In this document: piece after piece, positions 9,457 through 18,391 of the stretch
How the letters are laid out: every line of letters starts with the position of its first letter
Position numbering within the stretch: the first letter of the stretch is position 1
Assembly (NCBI GenBank): GCA_963933055.1
Contig: CAWVSY010000014.1
Span: 4,915 to 68,914, forward strand
Reading direction: 5' to 3'
DNA: 64,000 bases
Origin: Oleispira sp963933055
GTDB taxonomy: Bacteria; Pseudomonadota; Gammaproteobacteria; Pseudomonadales; Oceanobacteraceae
Notes under the pieces: generated by a model
Told to the model about the DNA's origin: nothing
Databases searched by the model: none
The model's input: the letters and a program-made list of their open reading frames with translations, nothing else
Translations under genes and position numbers: made by a program

Positions 9457-9765
9457 ATGCAAATAAACATCAGCGGTCACCACATTGAAATCAGCACAGC
9501 ACTAAAAGAGCATGTGGAAAGTAAGATACAGCGTTTAGAACACCATTTTGATCAAATAACACGCGCCGATATTACGTTAACGGTGGAAAAAACAAGGCAC
9601 AAGGCAGAATGCAATGTGCACGTCAGTGGTAGCGATTTGCACGCTTCCGCTGAAGATGAAAATCAGAACATGTATGCCGCCATCGATGCGCTTAGCGATA
9701 AGCTTGATCGCCAATTACTGAAACATAAAGAAAAATTCGTTGCTCGCAGCAAAGGTCATGGCTAA
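9457..9765 (+). CDS. hpf: Ribosome hibernation promoting factor HPF
   Basis: A 102-residue short HPF/YfiA-family protein that binds the 30S decoding centre and promotes 100S ribosome dimers in resting cells. The N-terminus MQINISGHHIEISTALKEHV and the DITLTVEKTRHKAECNVH strand are typical. A good Shine-Dalgarno (TAGGAGTAACTT) precedes the ATG. It follows rpoN by 99 bp. Confidence 0.95.
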   Translation: MQINISGHHIEISTALKEHVESKIQRLEHHFDQITRADITLTVEKTRHKAECNVHVSGSDLHASAEDENQNMYAAIDALSDKLDRQLLKHKEKFVARSKGHG

Positions 9766-9786
9766 AAATTGAAGGCTAAGAATTAG

Positions 9787-10239
9787 ATGAACCCGGTGAT
9801 AGACTCCATACTGACTGCAGAGCGCACCGTAAAAGGTGTGCCTGTTTCGAGCAAGAAAAAAGTTCTTGAATACCTCGGTAGCTTTATTGCTGAGCATATT
9901 CCTGAAAGCTCTGCTGACGATATCTATGAACGCTTATGGAGTCGTGAACGCATGGGCAGTACCGGTATCGGAGAAGGCATTGGCATTCCTCATTGTCGCT
10001 TAAAACAATGCAATAAAACCTTTGGGGTTTTATTGCAATTGGATGAGCCCATTGATTTTGATGCCATTGATAACCAGCCTGTTGATTTGATTTTTGCCTT
10101 ATTAGTCCCTGAGGAAGCAACCGATGAGCACTTAAAAACGCTCAGCATGTTAGCCCAAAAATTAAGCCTAGCGGATTATCGTGACGCGTTACGCTCATCC
10201 ACTGATAGCCAAGATCTTTATTTAAAAGCAACGCTTTAA
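9787..10239 (+). CDS. ptsN: PTS IIA-like nitrogen regulatory protein PtsN
   Basis: EIIA-Ntr of the nitrogen phosphotransferase system; it regulates K+ transport and other functions according to its phosphorylation state. The 150-residue protein has the phospho-acceptor histidine at residue 69 in GIGIPHCRLKQC. It is 21 bp downstream of hpf. NPr, which donates the phosphate, is encoded two genes further on. Confidence 0.95.
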   Translation: MNPVIDSILTAERTVKGVPVSSKKKVLEYLGSFIAEHIPESSADDIYERLWSRERMGSTGIGEGIGIPHCRLKQCNKTFGVLLQLDEPIDFDAIDNQPVDLIFALLVPEEATDEHLKTLSMLAQKLSLADYRDALRSSTDSQDLYLKATL

Positions 10240-10281
10240 GCGTTTTAACGTACTGCCGAAGGAGCGCCAGAGTAATAGATT

Positions 10282-11196
10282 ATGAAAGATGAAATGCGAT
10301 TGATCATAATTAGTGGCCGCTCAGGATCAGGAAAATCAGCTGCACTTAATGTCCTAGAAGATCTAGGATTTTATTGCATTGATAACCTGCCATTAGGTTT
10401 ATTACCCGCGCTTACCGAACAAGCCCACCAGCAACGACTTATGTCGTCGACGCAAAGTGATGCCATCGCGGCACAAGAAACGTCTTTGCAGAAGCTGGCC
10501 GTTAGCATTGACGCACGAAATGTTGCTCAGGATATGAGCAAATTTCCAGCGATTCTTCGTAGTATCGAGCAAGGCCCTTTCAAAGCAGAAGTACTGTATC
10601 TCGATGCGCACAAAGATACGCTCATGCAGCGCTTTAGTTCTACTCGCCGCAAGCATCCGTTAACGACAACGGAAACATCGCTAGCAGAAGCGATAGAATT
10701 TGAAGGGCAGTTATTGCACCCTATTAGTGACCTTGCCGATTTAAATTTAGATACTACTCGGCTTTCTGTCCATGAATTACGCAGCCTGATTAAGCTGCGT
10801 GTTTTCAACAAACAATCTGCCGACATGGCCCTGCTATTTCAATCCTTTGGTTTTAAACACGGCATCCCTGTTGATGCCGACTTGGTATTTGATGTGCGCA
10901 ACCTCCCTAATCCTTATTGGGACCCTTGCTTACGCCAATTTACCGGTAAGGATGTTGAGATTATTGATTTTTTAAAAAAAGAACCTCTTGTGCAAGAGAT
11001 GCTCAACGACATTCAACAATATTTGGTTAAGTGGCTGCCGAGTTTTGAACAAGCTAACCGCAGCTATATGACGGTAGCGATTGGTTGTACGGGTGGCCAT
11101 CACCGGTCTGTCTTTATTTCTGAAGCATTAACTCAATTATTTTCCGCACAGTATCCTAACGTACAAGTCCGCCATAGAGAGCTACCCGATTTATGA
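10282..11196 (+). CDS. rapZ: RNase adapter protein RapZ (YvcJ/YhbJ family)
   Basis: P-loop protein; in E. coli it binds GlmZ/GlmY small RNAs and guides RNase E to control glucosamine-6-phosphate synthase. Walker A GRSGSGKS is at residues 12-19 and the C-terminal RNA-binding region with AIGCTGGHHRSVF is intact. Length 304 is slightly more than the usual 284, partly because of an insert near residues 50-65 with STQSDAIAAQET. Its stop overlaps the ptsO start (ATGA). Confidence 0.94.
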   Translation: MKDEMRLIIISGRSGSGKSAALNVLEDLGFYCIDNLPLGLLPALTEQAHQQRLMSSTQSDAIAAQETSLQKLAVSIDARNVAQDMSKFPAILRSIEQGPFKAEVLYLDAHKDTLMQRFSSTRRKHPLTTTETSLAEAIEFEGQLLHPISDLADLNLDTTRLSVHELRSLIKLRVFNKQSADMALLFQSFGFKHGIPVDADLVFDVRNLPNPYWDPCLRQFTGKDVEIIDFLKKEPLVQEMLNDIQQYLVKWLPSFEQANRSYMTVAIGCTGGHHRSVFISEALTQLFSAQYPNVQVRHRELPDL

Positions 11197-11462
11197 TTAA
11201 AACCACTGTATTAATCATCAATAAATTGGGGCTACATGCTCGTGCTGCTTCCAAGTTAGTAACCACCGCTTCTGGCTTCGCTAGCCAAATTCGTATTGGC
11301 CGTAATACCCAAATGGCAGATGCCAAAAGTATTATGGCGGTGATGATGTTAGCCGCTTCTAAAGGCACTGAACTGAATTTAGAAGTTGAAGGCCGTGATG
11401 AAGAAGACGCTTGCCAGGCTGTGATCGATTTAATCAACCAACGCTTCGAGGAAGATGAATAA
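11193..11462 (+). CDS. ptsO: Nitrogen PTS phosphocarrier NPr (HPr-like)
   Basis: HPr-like carrier of 89 residues that passes phosphate from EI-Ntr to PtsN. The active histidine is residue 15 (KLGLHARAA), and the conserved serine region AKSIMAVMML is present. Its ATG overlaps the rapZ stop by four bases, indicating translational coupling. Confidence 0.95.
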   Translation: MIKTTVLIINKLGLHARAASKLVTTASGFASQIRIGRNTQMADAKSIMAVMMLAASKGTELNLEVEGRDEEDACQAVIDLINQRFEEDE

Positions 11463-11562
11463 TAAACCTGCTCAAACCCTGCTCTCGATAGCAAATTTCT
11501 GTTATTCCAGCTAGAATGATCAACTCACCCTATTGTTATCTTCATCCAATAAGAGCGGCGTT

Positions 11563-12918
11563 ATGGGCCAACAAAGTCAACGCGCAAAAGCAAAACTAAA
11601 CAGTATCAATATCGCGCTTCAAAATGGTGGTCTACAAGAAGTTAAGCGCACGATTAATACTGGTTTAGCCCCCGCAGAAGTCGCTCACCTAATTGAATCA
11701 TCTCCTCCTAAAATACGAAAAATGTTATGGGAATTGGTTGAGACTGAAAATGAAGGTGAAGTACTCCAACATCTAAGTGATGAAATCAGTGCGTCATTCT
11801 TAAATGCAATGAGCGCCTCTCAGCTGGTTGATTTAACATCAGAGCTTGATACTGATGACGTAGTGGATTTATTGCAGCAGCTTCCTGAGCAGCTTAGTAA
11901 TGACGTTTTACGTGAAATGGACAGTAAAGACCGCAGTCGCTTAGAAGCCGTGATGTTTTATCCGGAAGATAGCGCCGGCGGCTTGATGAATACCGATACC
12001 GTCACCGTTCGTGCCGATATCAAACTGGATGTTGTTTTACGTTATTTACGCCGTCATCGTTCATTACCTGCGATGACCGATAACATACTGGTGATTAACC
12101 GCAGTCATGAGTTTATTGGTATTTTACCGATCAATAAATTACTGGTTAGTGACTTGAACCAGACCGTACGTGAAGTCATGACAACGGATACGCAAGTGAT
12201 TCATGCCAACATGGATGAAGAAGATGTTGCGAAAATATTCGAACGTCATGACCTCGTATCAGCACCGGTTATTGATAGTGTCGGCAAGCTCATTGGCCGA
12301 ATTACTATTGATGACGTTGTAGACGTTATTCGAGATACCGCTGATCACTCATTAATGAGTATGGCGGGTTTAGATGAAGAAGAAGATACCTTCGCCCCAG
12401 CGTTGAAAACAGGTCGACGTCGTGCAGTATGGTTGGGTATTAATTTAATTACCGCGTTTATTGCTTCTGCGGTCATTGGTTTGTTTGATCAAACGATTGA
12501 GCGTTTGGTGGCCTTGGCCGTACTTATGCCGATTGTAGCGAGCATGGGAGGGATCGCGGGTAGCCAGGTTTTGACCTTGGTGATTCGGGGTCAGGCACTA
12601 GGCCACATAAGTAGCCGCAATATAACCTGGTTGATGAACCGTGAATTAGCGGTTGGCTTCTTTAATGGTTTGCTCTGGGCATTTGTTATCGCAGTGATTA
12701 CATTTTTTTGGTTTGACGACTTACAGCTGGCGTGGATAATCGGCGCCGCTATTATTATTAACTTTTTAGTTGCTGCTCTTAGTGGAGCCGCACTTCCTAT
12801 AATACTGAAACGCCAAAACATCGATCCCGCCCTTGCTGGTGGTGTCCTTTTAACGACAATTACTGATGTTGTTGGCTTCTTTGCCTTTTTAGGTTTAGCC
12901 AGTATATTTTATCTATAA
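11563..12918 (+). CDS. mgtE: Magnesium transporter MgtE
   Basis: Mg2+ channel/transporter of the MgtE family. Domain order: cytosolic MgtE-N domain (about 25-130), two CBS domains (about 140-265) that sense Mg2+, and five membrane helices (about 290-450). I prefer the ATG at 11563 (MGQQSQ), which has AAGAG about 7 bases upstream, over an in-frame TTG at 11533. Its position after ptsO and before yjgA is conserved in Pseudomonas relatives. Confidence 0.93.
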   Translation: MGQQSQRAKAKLNSINIALQNGGLQEVKRTINTGLAPAEVAHLIESSPPKIRKMLWELVETENEGEVLQHLSDEISASFLNAMSASQLVDLTSELDTDDVVDLLQQLPEQLSNDVLREMDSKDRSRLEAVMFYPEDSAGGLMNTDTVTVRADIKLDVVLRYLRRHRSLPAMTDNILVINRSHEFIGILPINKLLVSDLNQTVREVMTTDTQVIHANMDEEDVAKIFERHDLVSAPVIDSVGKLIGRITIDDVVDVIRDTADHSLMSMAGLDEEEDTFAPALKTGRRRAVWLGINLITAFIASAVIGLFDQTIERLVALAVLMPIVASMGGIAGSQVLTLVIRGQALGHISSRNITWLMNRELAVGFFNGLLWAFVIAVITFFWFDDLQLAWIIGAAIIINFLVAALSGAALPIILKRQNIDPALAGGVLLTTITDVVGFFAFLGLASIFYL

Positions 12919-12932
12919 AAGGCAGCTTTATC

Positions 12933-13466
12933 ATGGCCAAGAAAAAGAAAGACCCCTTCGCGGAAGAAATTGAATACGAGATTGTTAGCAAATCAGAAAT
13001 GAAGCGCGACATGATTAAACTTCAAGAAATTGGTGAGCGCATTGTCGCTTTACCGCGTAAAAAATCGATGGAATTGCCGCTCTCTGAAATGATGAAAGCC
13101 GCTGTTCGTGAAGCCGATCGTGTTGGTAAAAACGAAGCCATGCGCCGTCATATGCAATACATTGGCAAGCTGATTCGTAGCGAAGATATTGAAGCGATTC
13201 AAGAAGCGTTAGATTTGTTAGACCCATCCACAGAAGCTTATGGCCGAGTGACTGGACAGCAAGAGCAATGGCGTACTCGTTTAATTACTGATCCAACCGC
13301 GCTGAACGATTTCATTGAAATGTTTCCACAGGTTGATCGTCAAAACTTGCGTACGCTAATCCGCAATGCTGAAAAAGAGATGAGTAGTGAGCCACCAAAA
13401 CCTGGCAGTAACTATAAGAATCTATTTAAACTGATCAAAGAGCAATATAACCAAAAGGACGATTAA
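12933..13466 (+). CDS. yjgA: Ribosome biogenesis factor DarP / YjgA (DUF615)
   Basis: A 177-residue DUF615 protein that associates with late 50S precursor particles in E. coli. It is highly charged and mostly helical, with the family segments SKSEMKRDMIKLQEIGERIVxLP and FIEMFPQVDRQNLRTLIRNA. It begins 14 bp after mgtE. pmbA, which normally adjoins yjgA, is absent on both sides. Confidence 0.93.
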   Translation: MAKKKKDPFAEEIEYEIVSKSEMKRDMIKLQEIGERIVALPRKKSMELPLSEMMKAAVREADRVGKNEAMRRHMQYIGKLIRSEDIEAIQEALDLLDPSTEAYGRVTGQQEQWRTRLITDPTALNDFIEMFPQVDRQNLRTLIRNAEKEMSSEPPKPGSNYKNLFKLIKEQYNQKDD

Positions 13467-13474
13467 TCGCCCTT

Positions 13475-13507
13475 GTAATCGGTATATTATTTAAATGTAC
13501 CGATTAC
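13475..13507. terminator. Inverted repeat between convergent yjgA and nit
   Basis: A perfect 10-bp inverted repeat, GTAATCGGTA and TACCGATTAC, with a 13-base AT-rich loop lies between two converging genes. There is no strong T-run, so it is a likely but weak bidirectional terminator. Confidence 0.45.
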
Positions 13508-13544
13508 GCTATCGCTTACGAATATTGCTAATGATTAACGTGGT

Positions 13545-14360
13545 TTAAATATCTCGCTGGTGATTAGCAATTGGCATCTCACGTCGAATTCGCTTCACCT
13601 CTTCCAAATCAATTTCTGCACACGCGATACCCGAATCTTCTGGCTGCTCGTCAAGTATTTCTCCCCAAGGCGAAACCACCATAGAGTGCCCAAACGTACG
13701 ACGCTTGCTATCGTGCTGTCCCCACTGATTTGAACCTAAAATGTAGCATTGCTGCTCTATTCCTCTAGCTTGCAATAAAGGCTGCCAGTGAGCTCTACCA
13801 GTCGCCTCAGTAAACGCTGCAACCACAGAGATGATATCAGCACCGGCTTTGCGCAAGCGGTCAAATAGGTAAGGGAAACGCAGATCATAACAAATCGTTA
13901 AACCTACGTTGCCATAAGGTGTTGGGAATACTTTTATTTGATCGCCAGATAAAAACATATCGGATTCTCGATAGCGACCTTGAGCATCTGCAATATCCAC
14001 ATCAAACAAATGAATTTTATCGTAATATCCTTGCTCTTCACCTTGGTCGTTATAAAAATAACAGCGAGGATATACTTTACTTAATTTGGGCTCTAAAACC
14101 GGAATAGTACCGCCAATAAGATATACTTTATTGTCTCTCGCCCAGCTCGCCATGCGGCTGCGTAAATTGCCTAATACCGTCATTTCTTGCTTGCCTAGCG
14201 CAAGGTATTTTTGACTGTCGTAGCAAGCAAATACTTCAGGAAGCGCGATGATTTTTGCGCCTTGGCTAGCAGCTTGGATAATTTGAGTTTCTATCGCCTG
14301 AAGATTTTTTTCGACATCAGGGCCGGTGGTTATCTGTACCGCGGCTATTTTAGTTTTCAT
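13545..14360 (-). CDS. Carbon-nitrogen hydrolase (Nit1/nitrilase family)
   Basis: A 271-residue nitrilase-superfamily amidase. The catalytic triad is visible: Glu42 (IIALPEVFA), Lys115 (YYDKIHLFD) and Cys157 (GLTICYDLRFP). It belongs to the Nit1/YbeM-like subgroup that repairs deaminated glutathione; substrate is inferred from that subgroup. It is 2 bp from yhdP upstream and transcribed with it. In relatives tldD follows here; it is missing. Confidence 0.9.
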   Translation of the reverse strand: MKTKIAAVQITTGPDVEKNLQAIETQIIQAASQGAKIIALPEVFACYDSQKYLALGKQEMTVLGNLRSRMASWARDNKVYLIGGTIPVLEPKLSKVYPRCYFYNDQGEEQGYYDKIHLFDVDIADAQGRYRESDMFLSGDQIKVFPTPYGNVGLTICYDLRFPYLFDRLRKAGADIISVVAAFTEATGRAHWQPLLQARGIEQQCYILGSNQWGQHDSKRRTFGHSMVVSPWGEILDEQPEDSGIACAEIDLEEVKRIRREMPIANHQRDI

Positions 14361-14362
14361 AA

Positions 14363-17300
14363 TTAATCATCACCTAAACCAAATATATCTAGAAATCTAT
14401 TCGAGAAACTGCGCGTTTCTTTGCCTTCTAATTCGTTATCAAAAGCTTGATCAATCTTTAGCTTTGGATCTTCTAAAGTGCCGGTAATGGTATAACTGGC
14501 GCTGGTGAACTTTTCTAATTCCTCACCAATTAATTTCTCTGTGACATAAATAGCACCTGCAATAGGAGGCGCTAATCCAGCAAGCACGGCGACCACTGGT
14601 AAACTACTGGTAATCGGGAACGTTACGATCATTTTTTGATTGATGGTTTCAGTATTAAAATCGACGCTACCCGAAGACTGAAACTTCGCTGATGGGCTAT
14701 CAATAACCAAAGGATCAACAAAGGTAGCAATACCATTTTCAAATGACATACGACCTTTCAAGTTGTCGAATACAACTCCCGATTTATATAAGTCAGAAAA
14801 GTCTAATTTTAGGCGGCGTCTAATGCTATTAAAATTGAGTACCCCAAATGCTTTTAAGCCACCGGTATTATCACTAACCAGTACGCCTTCTTTAATCGAT
14901 ATTTTTGCTAGACCATTAAGACTGGCGTAATTAAATCGCGCAGGCGATCCTTGCCATTTCATGTCAATATCGAAACGTGCATCCTTAGATTCAATCGCGG
15001 CCGCTTTTCGAAATGCACGCTGAGTATCACCTAAGTTTTTGCTGCTAATTCGCATTAATTCTAAGTGAGTTTTATGGCCACTATCGTCTTTGCTCCAGTT
15101 AATATCACCTTGAACCTGCAATGCTTTTGTTAATGAATCTTTAACATGTATTTGCGTATGACTCGGGTGCTGTTTAACCATAACATTCCAACGACCATAG
15201 TTGCTGGTACCTAGAAAGATTTCTTCAACGTTTAAGTTCATCTCTGGTATTAAACCCGGATCAACATCTTTTAAACTGTCTTCAATATCTTTTGAGCCAA
15301 ATTTAACGGTTTCAGTTGGTAGTTCATCACTTACGGGCATATGAATATAGTCCAATGCCAGAGTCATTGGTTCAGATCCGTCAGGCATTATAATGTTACC
15401 TTTAACCAAATTACTGGTTAAATCAAATTGCCATTGCCCCCATTTATATTCCCCCCTGATATGGGAGGGTCCCATCATTTGCTGCCAAGCATTGACTTGC
15501 GCAATGGAAATATCAATATGGGTTAATGCAGGCGGTTTATCATCGGCATTCTTATCAGCGACTGCGCGTTCACTTTCTTTATTCGTCTCGCTAGCGCGGT
15601 TACTTGGATTAATTTTTTGCCACAATTCCCACCAAGCTTTAGCATCAACTTCTACCGGGATATTGCCGTTAATTCTTAAACCAACATCGCTTGGTAAGTA
15701 CGCAGGGGTTGTTCCTAAATATACTTGCCCGCGCTTCACGCCCCCATTCTCTAACGCCATCACACCGTTCGCCCACTTACCATAATTAAAAGTAAGGCGC
15801 ATATCATGGGCTTTATTTATCGAAAATTCGAAGGGCATGATTTGTTTTGCCGTTTTACCAAAAGGCGCGGGAGTATCGACAGTGATACCAACAAGATCGC
15901 TATTTAAGGTTAAGCGGGTTCCTCCTCGACTGAGGGGTTTCAGATCAACATCTAGCGTGTAATTTAATTCGCCACTCATAGGCTCGAGCAAAAATAGCGG
16001 CTGCCACTGCTTTATTTTATGGGCCGTTCCTTTTCCTTTTGCGCTGATATTGATATCGAATTCGCCGGCGATGCTTTTAGAACGAATACGACTAATCACT
16101 TCTCCACCAAAGGTCGTCGCGATTAATTTTTCGGCACTGATGCCAGTTTCACTATCAAATTCTAAGGCTCCGGAGATGGCATTTAAATTTAATTTAAGAT
16201 CTTTAATTTTCAGATCAACAGCATCCAATTTGCTGGTTAAACGGATTTTAGGTTTTAAGCGTTTACTGGCGGGTAATTCAGCCTCTGCTTTACTGTCCGG
16301 TTGCGCAAGCGGAATACGAGCGTATAGCTTAGTATGCTGTTTTCCATTAGCGCGCCAATGATCAAAAGCACGGCCTAAGCTTTCTCGCAAAGGTGTTGTT
16401 TGCAAGTATTCCAAACCTTCTTGTGCAGACCCCTTAATTTCACCCCTTACCGTCATCCAAGGAATCTGATTTTTGTCTGTCCGTATACGAATACGACCAC
16501 TGTTCGTCAGCAAGTCTCCGCCAAGTGTTTTTGCGCTATGCAACCAAATATTGGTCGTCGGTGAATCGACCATTAACTTAGCTTTAATGTCACTGACTTG
16601 AGGCCAATCTTTTAGATAATTTAAACGACCATTTTCAATGTCCATATACAGCTGTAACGTTAACGACTGCTTGGGAGCATCATCACCGCTATAGCCTGAG
16701 TAAATGAAACTGCCTTCATGTATATCACCACTGTGAATATTATTGGTCAGCCAAGCGGAAAGATCAGGCAATGCTGCTGGAGGCATAAATTGTTGCTGAG
16801 CTTCAATGCCTAAATTTTTAAAACCTAATAATAGGTTAAGTTGAGGTTCAACAAGGCTGTCTTTAAGCGGGATGTATAATGAAAATCCACCCGCAATTTG
16901 CCCCGCAATCATTTTATTCTGTTGCGGATATTTCGCTTTAATTGTCGGTGATGCTAAGCGTAAATAGTCTTCTTCGATCTGCCAAAATATTTGGCTGGAC
17001 AAATCATCCAATGCCCAGCCTTCTGGATACAATTCAGGAAAGTGCAATAACGTATCATTGTGGGTGAGTATTACCTTTCCTTTGTCCGCATTTAATTCAA
17101 CTTGCGCATTCAGCTTGGCAAGTGTTGGAATTCCACGCCAGCCTGTAATACTGGTATCGGCTAAATGAAGGTTAACCCCCCAAAGCCAATCTCGGTCGGG
17201 GATAAGATTAATATGCAGATTTTTTACACTGCCTTGTGGCTGTAGATTTACGATAAAGTCGGTATATACCTGCGGTAAGAATTCAAAGTTCTCAATAAGG

Positions 17301-18376
17301 CTCGCAGTGGTTTCAAGCTGTAAGTCTTGTAATTCTAACTGCCAGCTGCCCGTAAAATCAGATAAATAGCTCAGTCTTCCTTTCGGCAATGACGGGGCTA
17401 AATCCGATAACCAATGACCTTCGGTATTGAACCACAAGTGCCAATCCATCTTATCGCGACGGCCTGCGACGATGATGCGCCCATTTTCCAAAGACAGTGG
17501 CTGCGTATTTTCACGCCCTTCTTTTGTCATCGAGTACTGAGGGATATCAATATAACCATCTAAGGTATGCAATAACCCTTGTTCAATTTCGATCCATAAT
17601 TTTCCGCCTGCTTTTAGCTGTTCTAAGCGTAGGTTTTTATCCTTTAAAGGGATCCAAGATTTCCATTCTCTAGGTTCTAGCTCAACATAGCCACGACCAT
17701 CACTTTCTGAAAACTCCCATAGGTCACCCTCAACTTCCAACTGAGTTTTGAGTATTGCGCCTTTCTTACCGCCTAAACGAACTTCACCATCAAGCCAATG
17801 TTGCAGGCCTTTATTGCGCAGGCGCAAATCAATCAATTCAAGCTTTTTGGAAGCTTCATCAAACATTTGCACATCAACATGCCAGTTTAATAAATGCAGC
17901 TCACCTTGCTGGGTTAATAGCTCAAGCCAAACTGGCTTTGCATCATTATCCTTACTATTTTCGGGCTTATTTATATTGAACTGACCAATTTGCCAAGCAA
18001 GGTTTTCATCTTGGATAACGGATAACGTTACACCCTCTAAAGTAATCCGTTTGAAAACAAGAGAGCGGTAAAATAGGCTAGCACTGACATCCAGCTCTGC
18101 TTCTAAGCGCTTGGCATACAGTGCGTTTTTGGTATCACCTAAAAAAATATTATTTGCATTTACAATCGGTGAGAACCAAAGCCAATCCCCCTCAAGGGAT
18201 TCAATGGTAACCGGCAGGCCTAGCTGAGCGGATAATATCTCTTCAATATTCTCGGTCTGAGTCTCAATTAAAGGGATTAACTGACGACCTACACTGGTAT
18301 AAAAAGCTAGCAGGACTAAGCCAACAACACCGGTTAGCCAAACCTGAGCCCAAATAAAGTGCAATATACGTTTCAT
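14363..18376 (-). CDS. yhdP: AsmA-like phospholipid transport protein YhdP
   Basis: A 1337-residue member of the AsmA-like/bridge-type family. In E. coli YhdP, TamB and YdbH move phospholipids between the inner and outer membranes. It has an N-terminal membrane helix (about 10-30), a long repetitive beta-groove region, and the conserved C-terminal domain with QLDFSDLYKSGVVFDNLKG-like and ITGTLEDPKL segments. Length is typical. It lies between rng and nit in one leftward run starting with mreB or maf. Confidence 0.93.
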   Translation of the reverse strand: MKRILHFIWAQVWLTGVVGLVLLAFYTSVGRQLIPLIETQTENIEEILSAQLGLPVTIESLEGDWLWFSPIVNANNIFLGDTKNALYAKRLEAELDVSASLFYRSLVFKRITLEGVTLSVIQDENLAWQIGQFNINKPENSKDNDAKPVWLELLTQQGELHLLNWHVDVQMFDEASKKLELIDLRLRNKGLQHWLDGEVRLGGKKGAILKTQLEVEGDLWEFSESDGRGYVELEPREWKSWIPLKDKNLRLEQLKAGGKLWIEIEQGLLHTLDGYIDIPQYSMTKEGRENTQPLSLENGRIIVAGRRDKMDWHLWFNTEGHWLSDLAPSLPKGRLSYLSDFTGSWQLELQDLQLETTASLIENFEFLPQVYTDFIVNLQPQGSVKNLHINLIPDRDWLWGVNLHLADTSITGWRGIPTLAKLNAQVELNADKGKVILTHNDTLLHFPELYPEGWALDDLSSQIFWQIEEDYLRLASPTIKAKYPQQNKMIAGQIAGGFSLYIPLKDSLVEPQLNLLLGFKNLGIEAQQQFMPPAALPDLSAWLTNNIHSGDIHEGSFIYSGYSGDDAPKQSLTLQLYMDIENGRLNYLKDWPQVSDIKAKLMVDSPTTNIWLHSAKTLGGDLLTNSGRIRIRTDKNQIPWMTVRGEIKGSAQEGLEYLQTTPLRESLGRAFDHWRANGKQHTKLYARIPLAQPDSKAEAELPASKRLKPKIRLTSKLDAVDLKIKDLKLNLNAISGALEFDSETGISAEKLIATTFGGEVISRIRSKSIAGEFDINISAKGKGTAHKIKQWQPLFLLEPMSGELNYTLDVDLKPLSRGGTRLTLNSDLVGITVDTPAPFGKTAKQIMPFEFSINKAHDMRLTFNYGKWANGVMALENGGVKRGQVYLGTTPAYLPSDVGLRINGNIPVEVDAKAWWELWQKINPSNRASETNKESERAVADKNADDKPPALTHIDISIAQVNAWQQMMGPSHIRGEYKWGQWQFDLTSNLVKGNIIMPDGSEPMTLALDYIHMPVSDELPTETVKFGSKDIEDSLKDVDPGLIPEMNLNVEEIFLGTSNYGRWNVMVKQHPSHTQIHVKDSLTKALQVQGDINWSKDDSGHKTHLELMRISSKNLGDTQRAFRKAAAIESKDARFDIDMKWQGSPARFNYASLNGLAKISIKEGVLVSDNTGGLKAFGVLNFNSIRRRLKLDFSDLYKSGVVFDNLKGRMSFENGIATFVDPLVIDSPSAKFQSSGSVDFNTETINQKMIVTFPITSSLPVVAVLAGLAPPIAGAIYVTEKLIGEELEKFTSASYTITGTLEDPKLKIDQAFDNELEGKETRSFSNRFLDIFGLGDD

Positions 18377-18391
18377 GGAAAAAAACTTTGC

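Noticed and set aside
15393..16361. Plus-strand frames opposite yhdP
   Set aside because: Long antisense frames arise by chance over the 4-kb yhdP gene; no start sites or domains support them.
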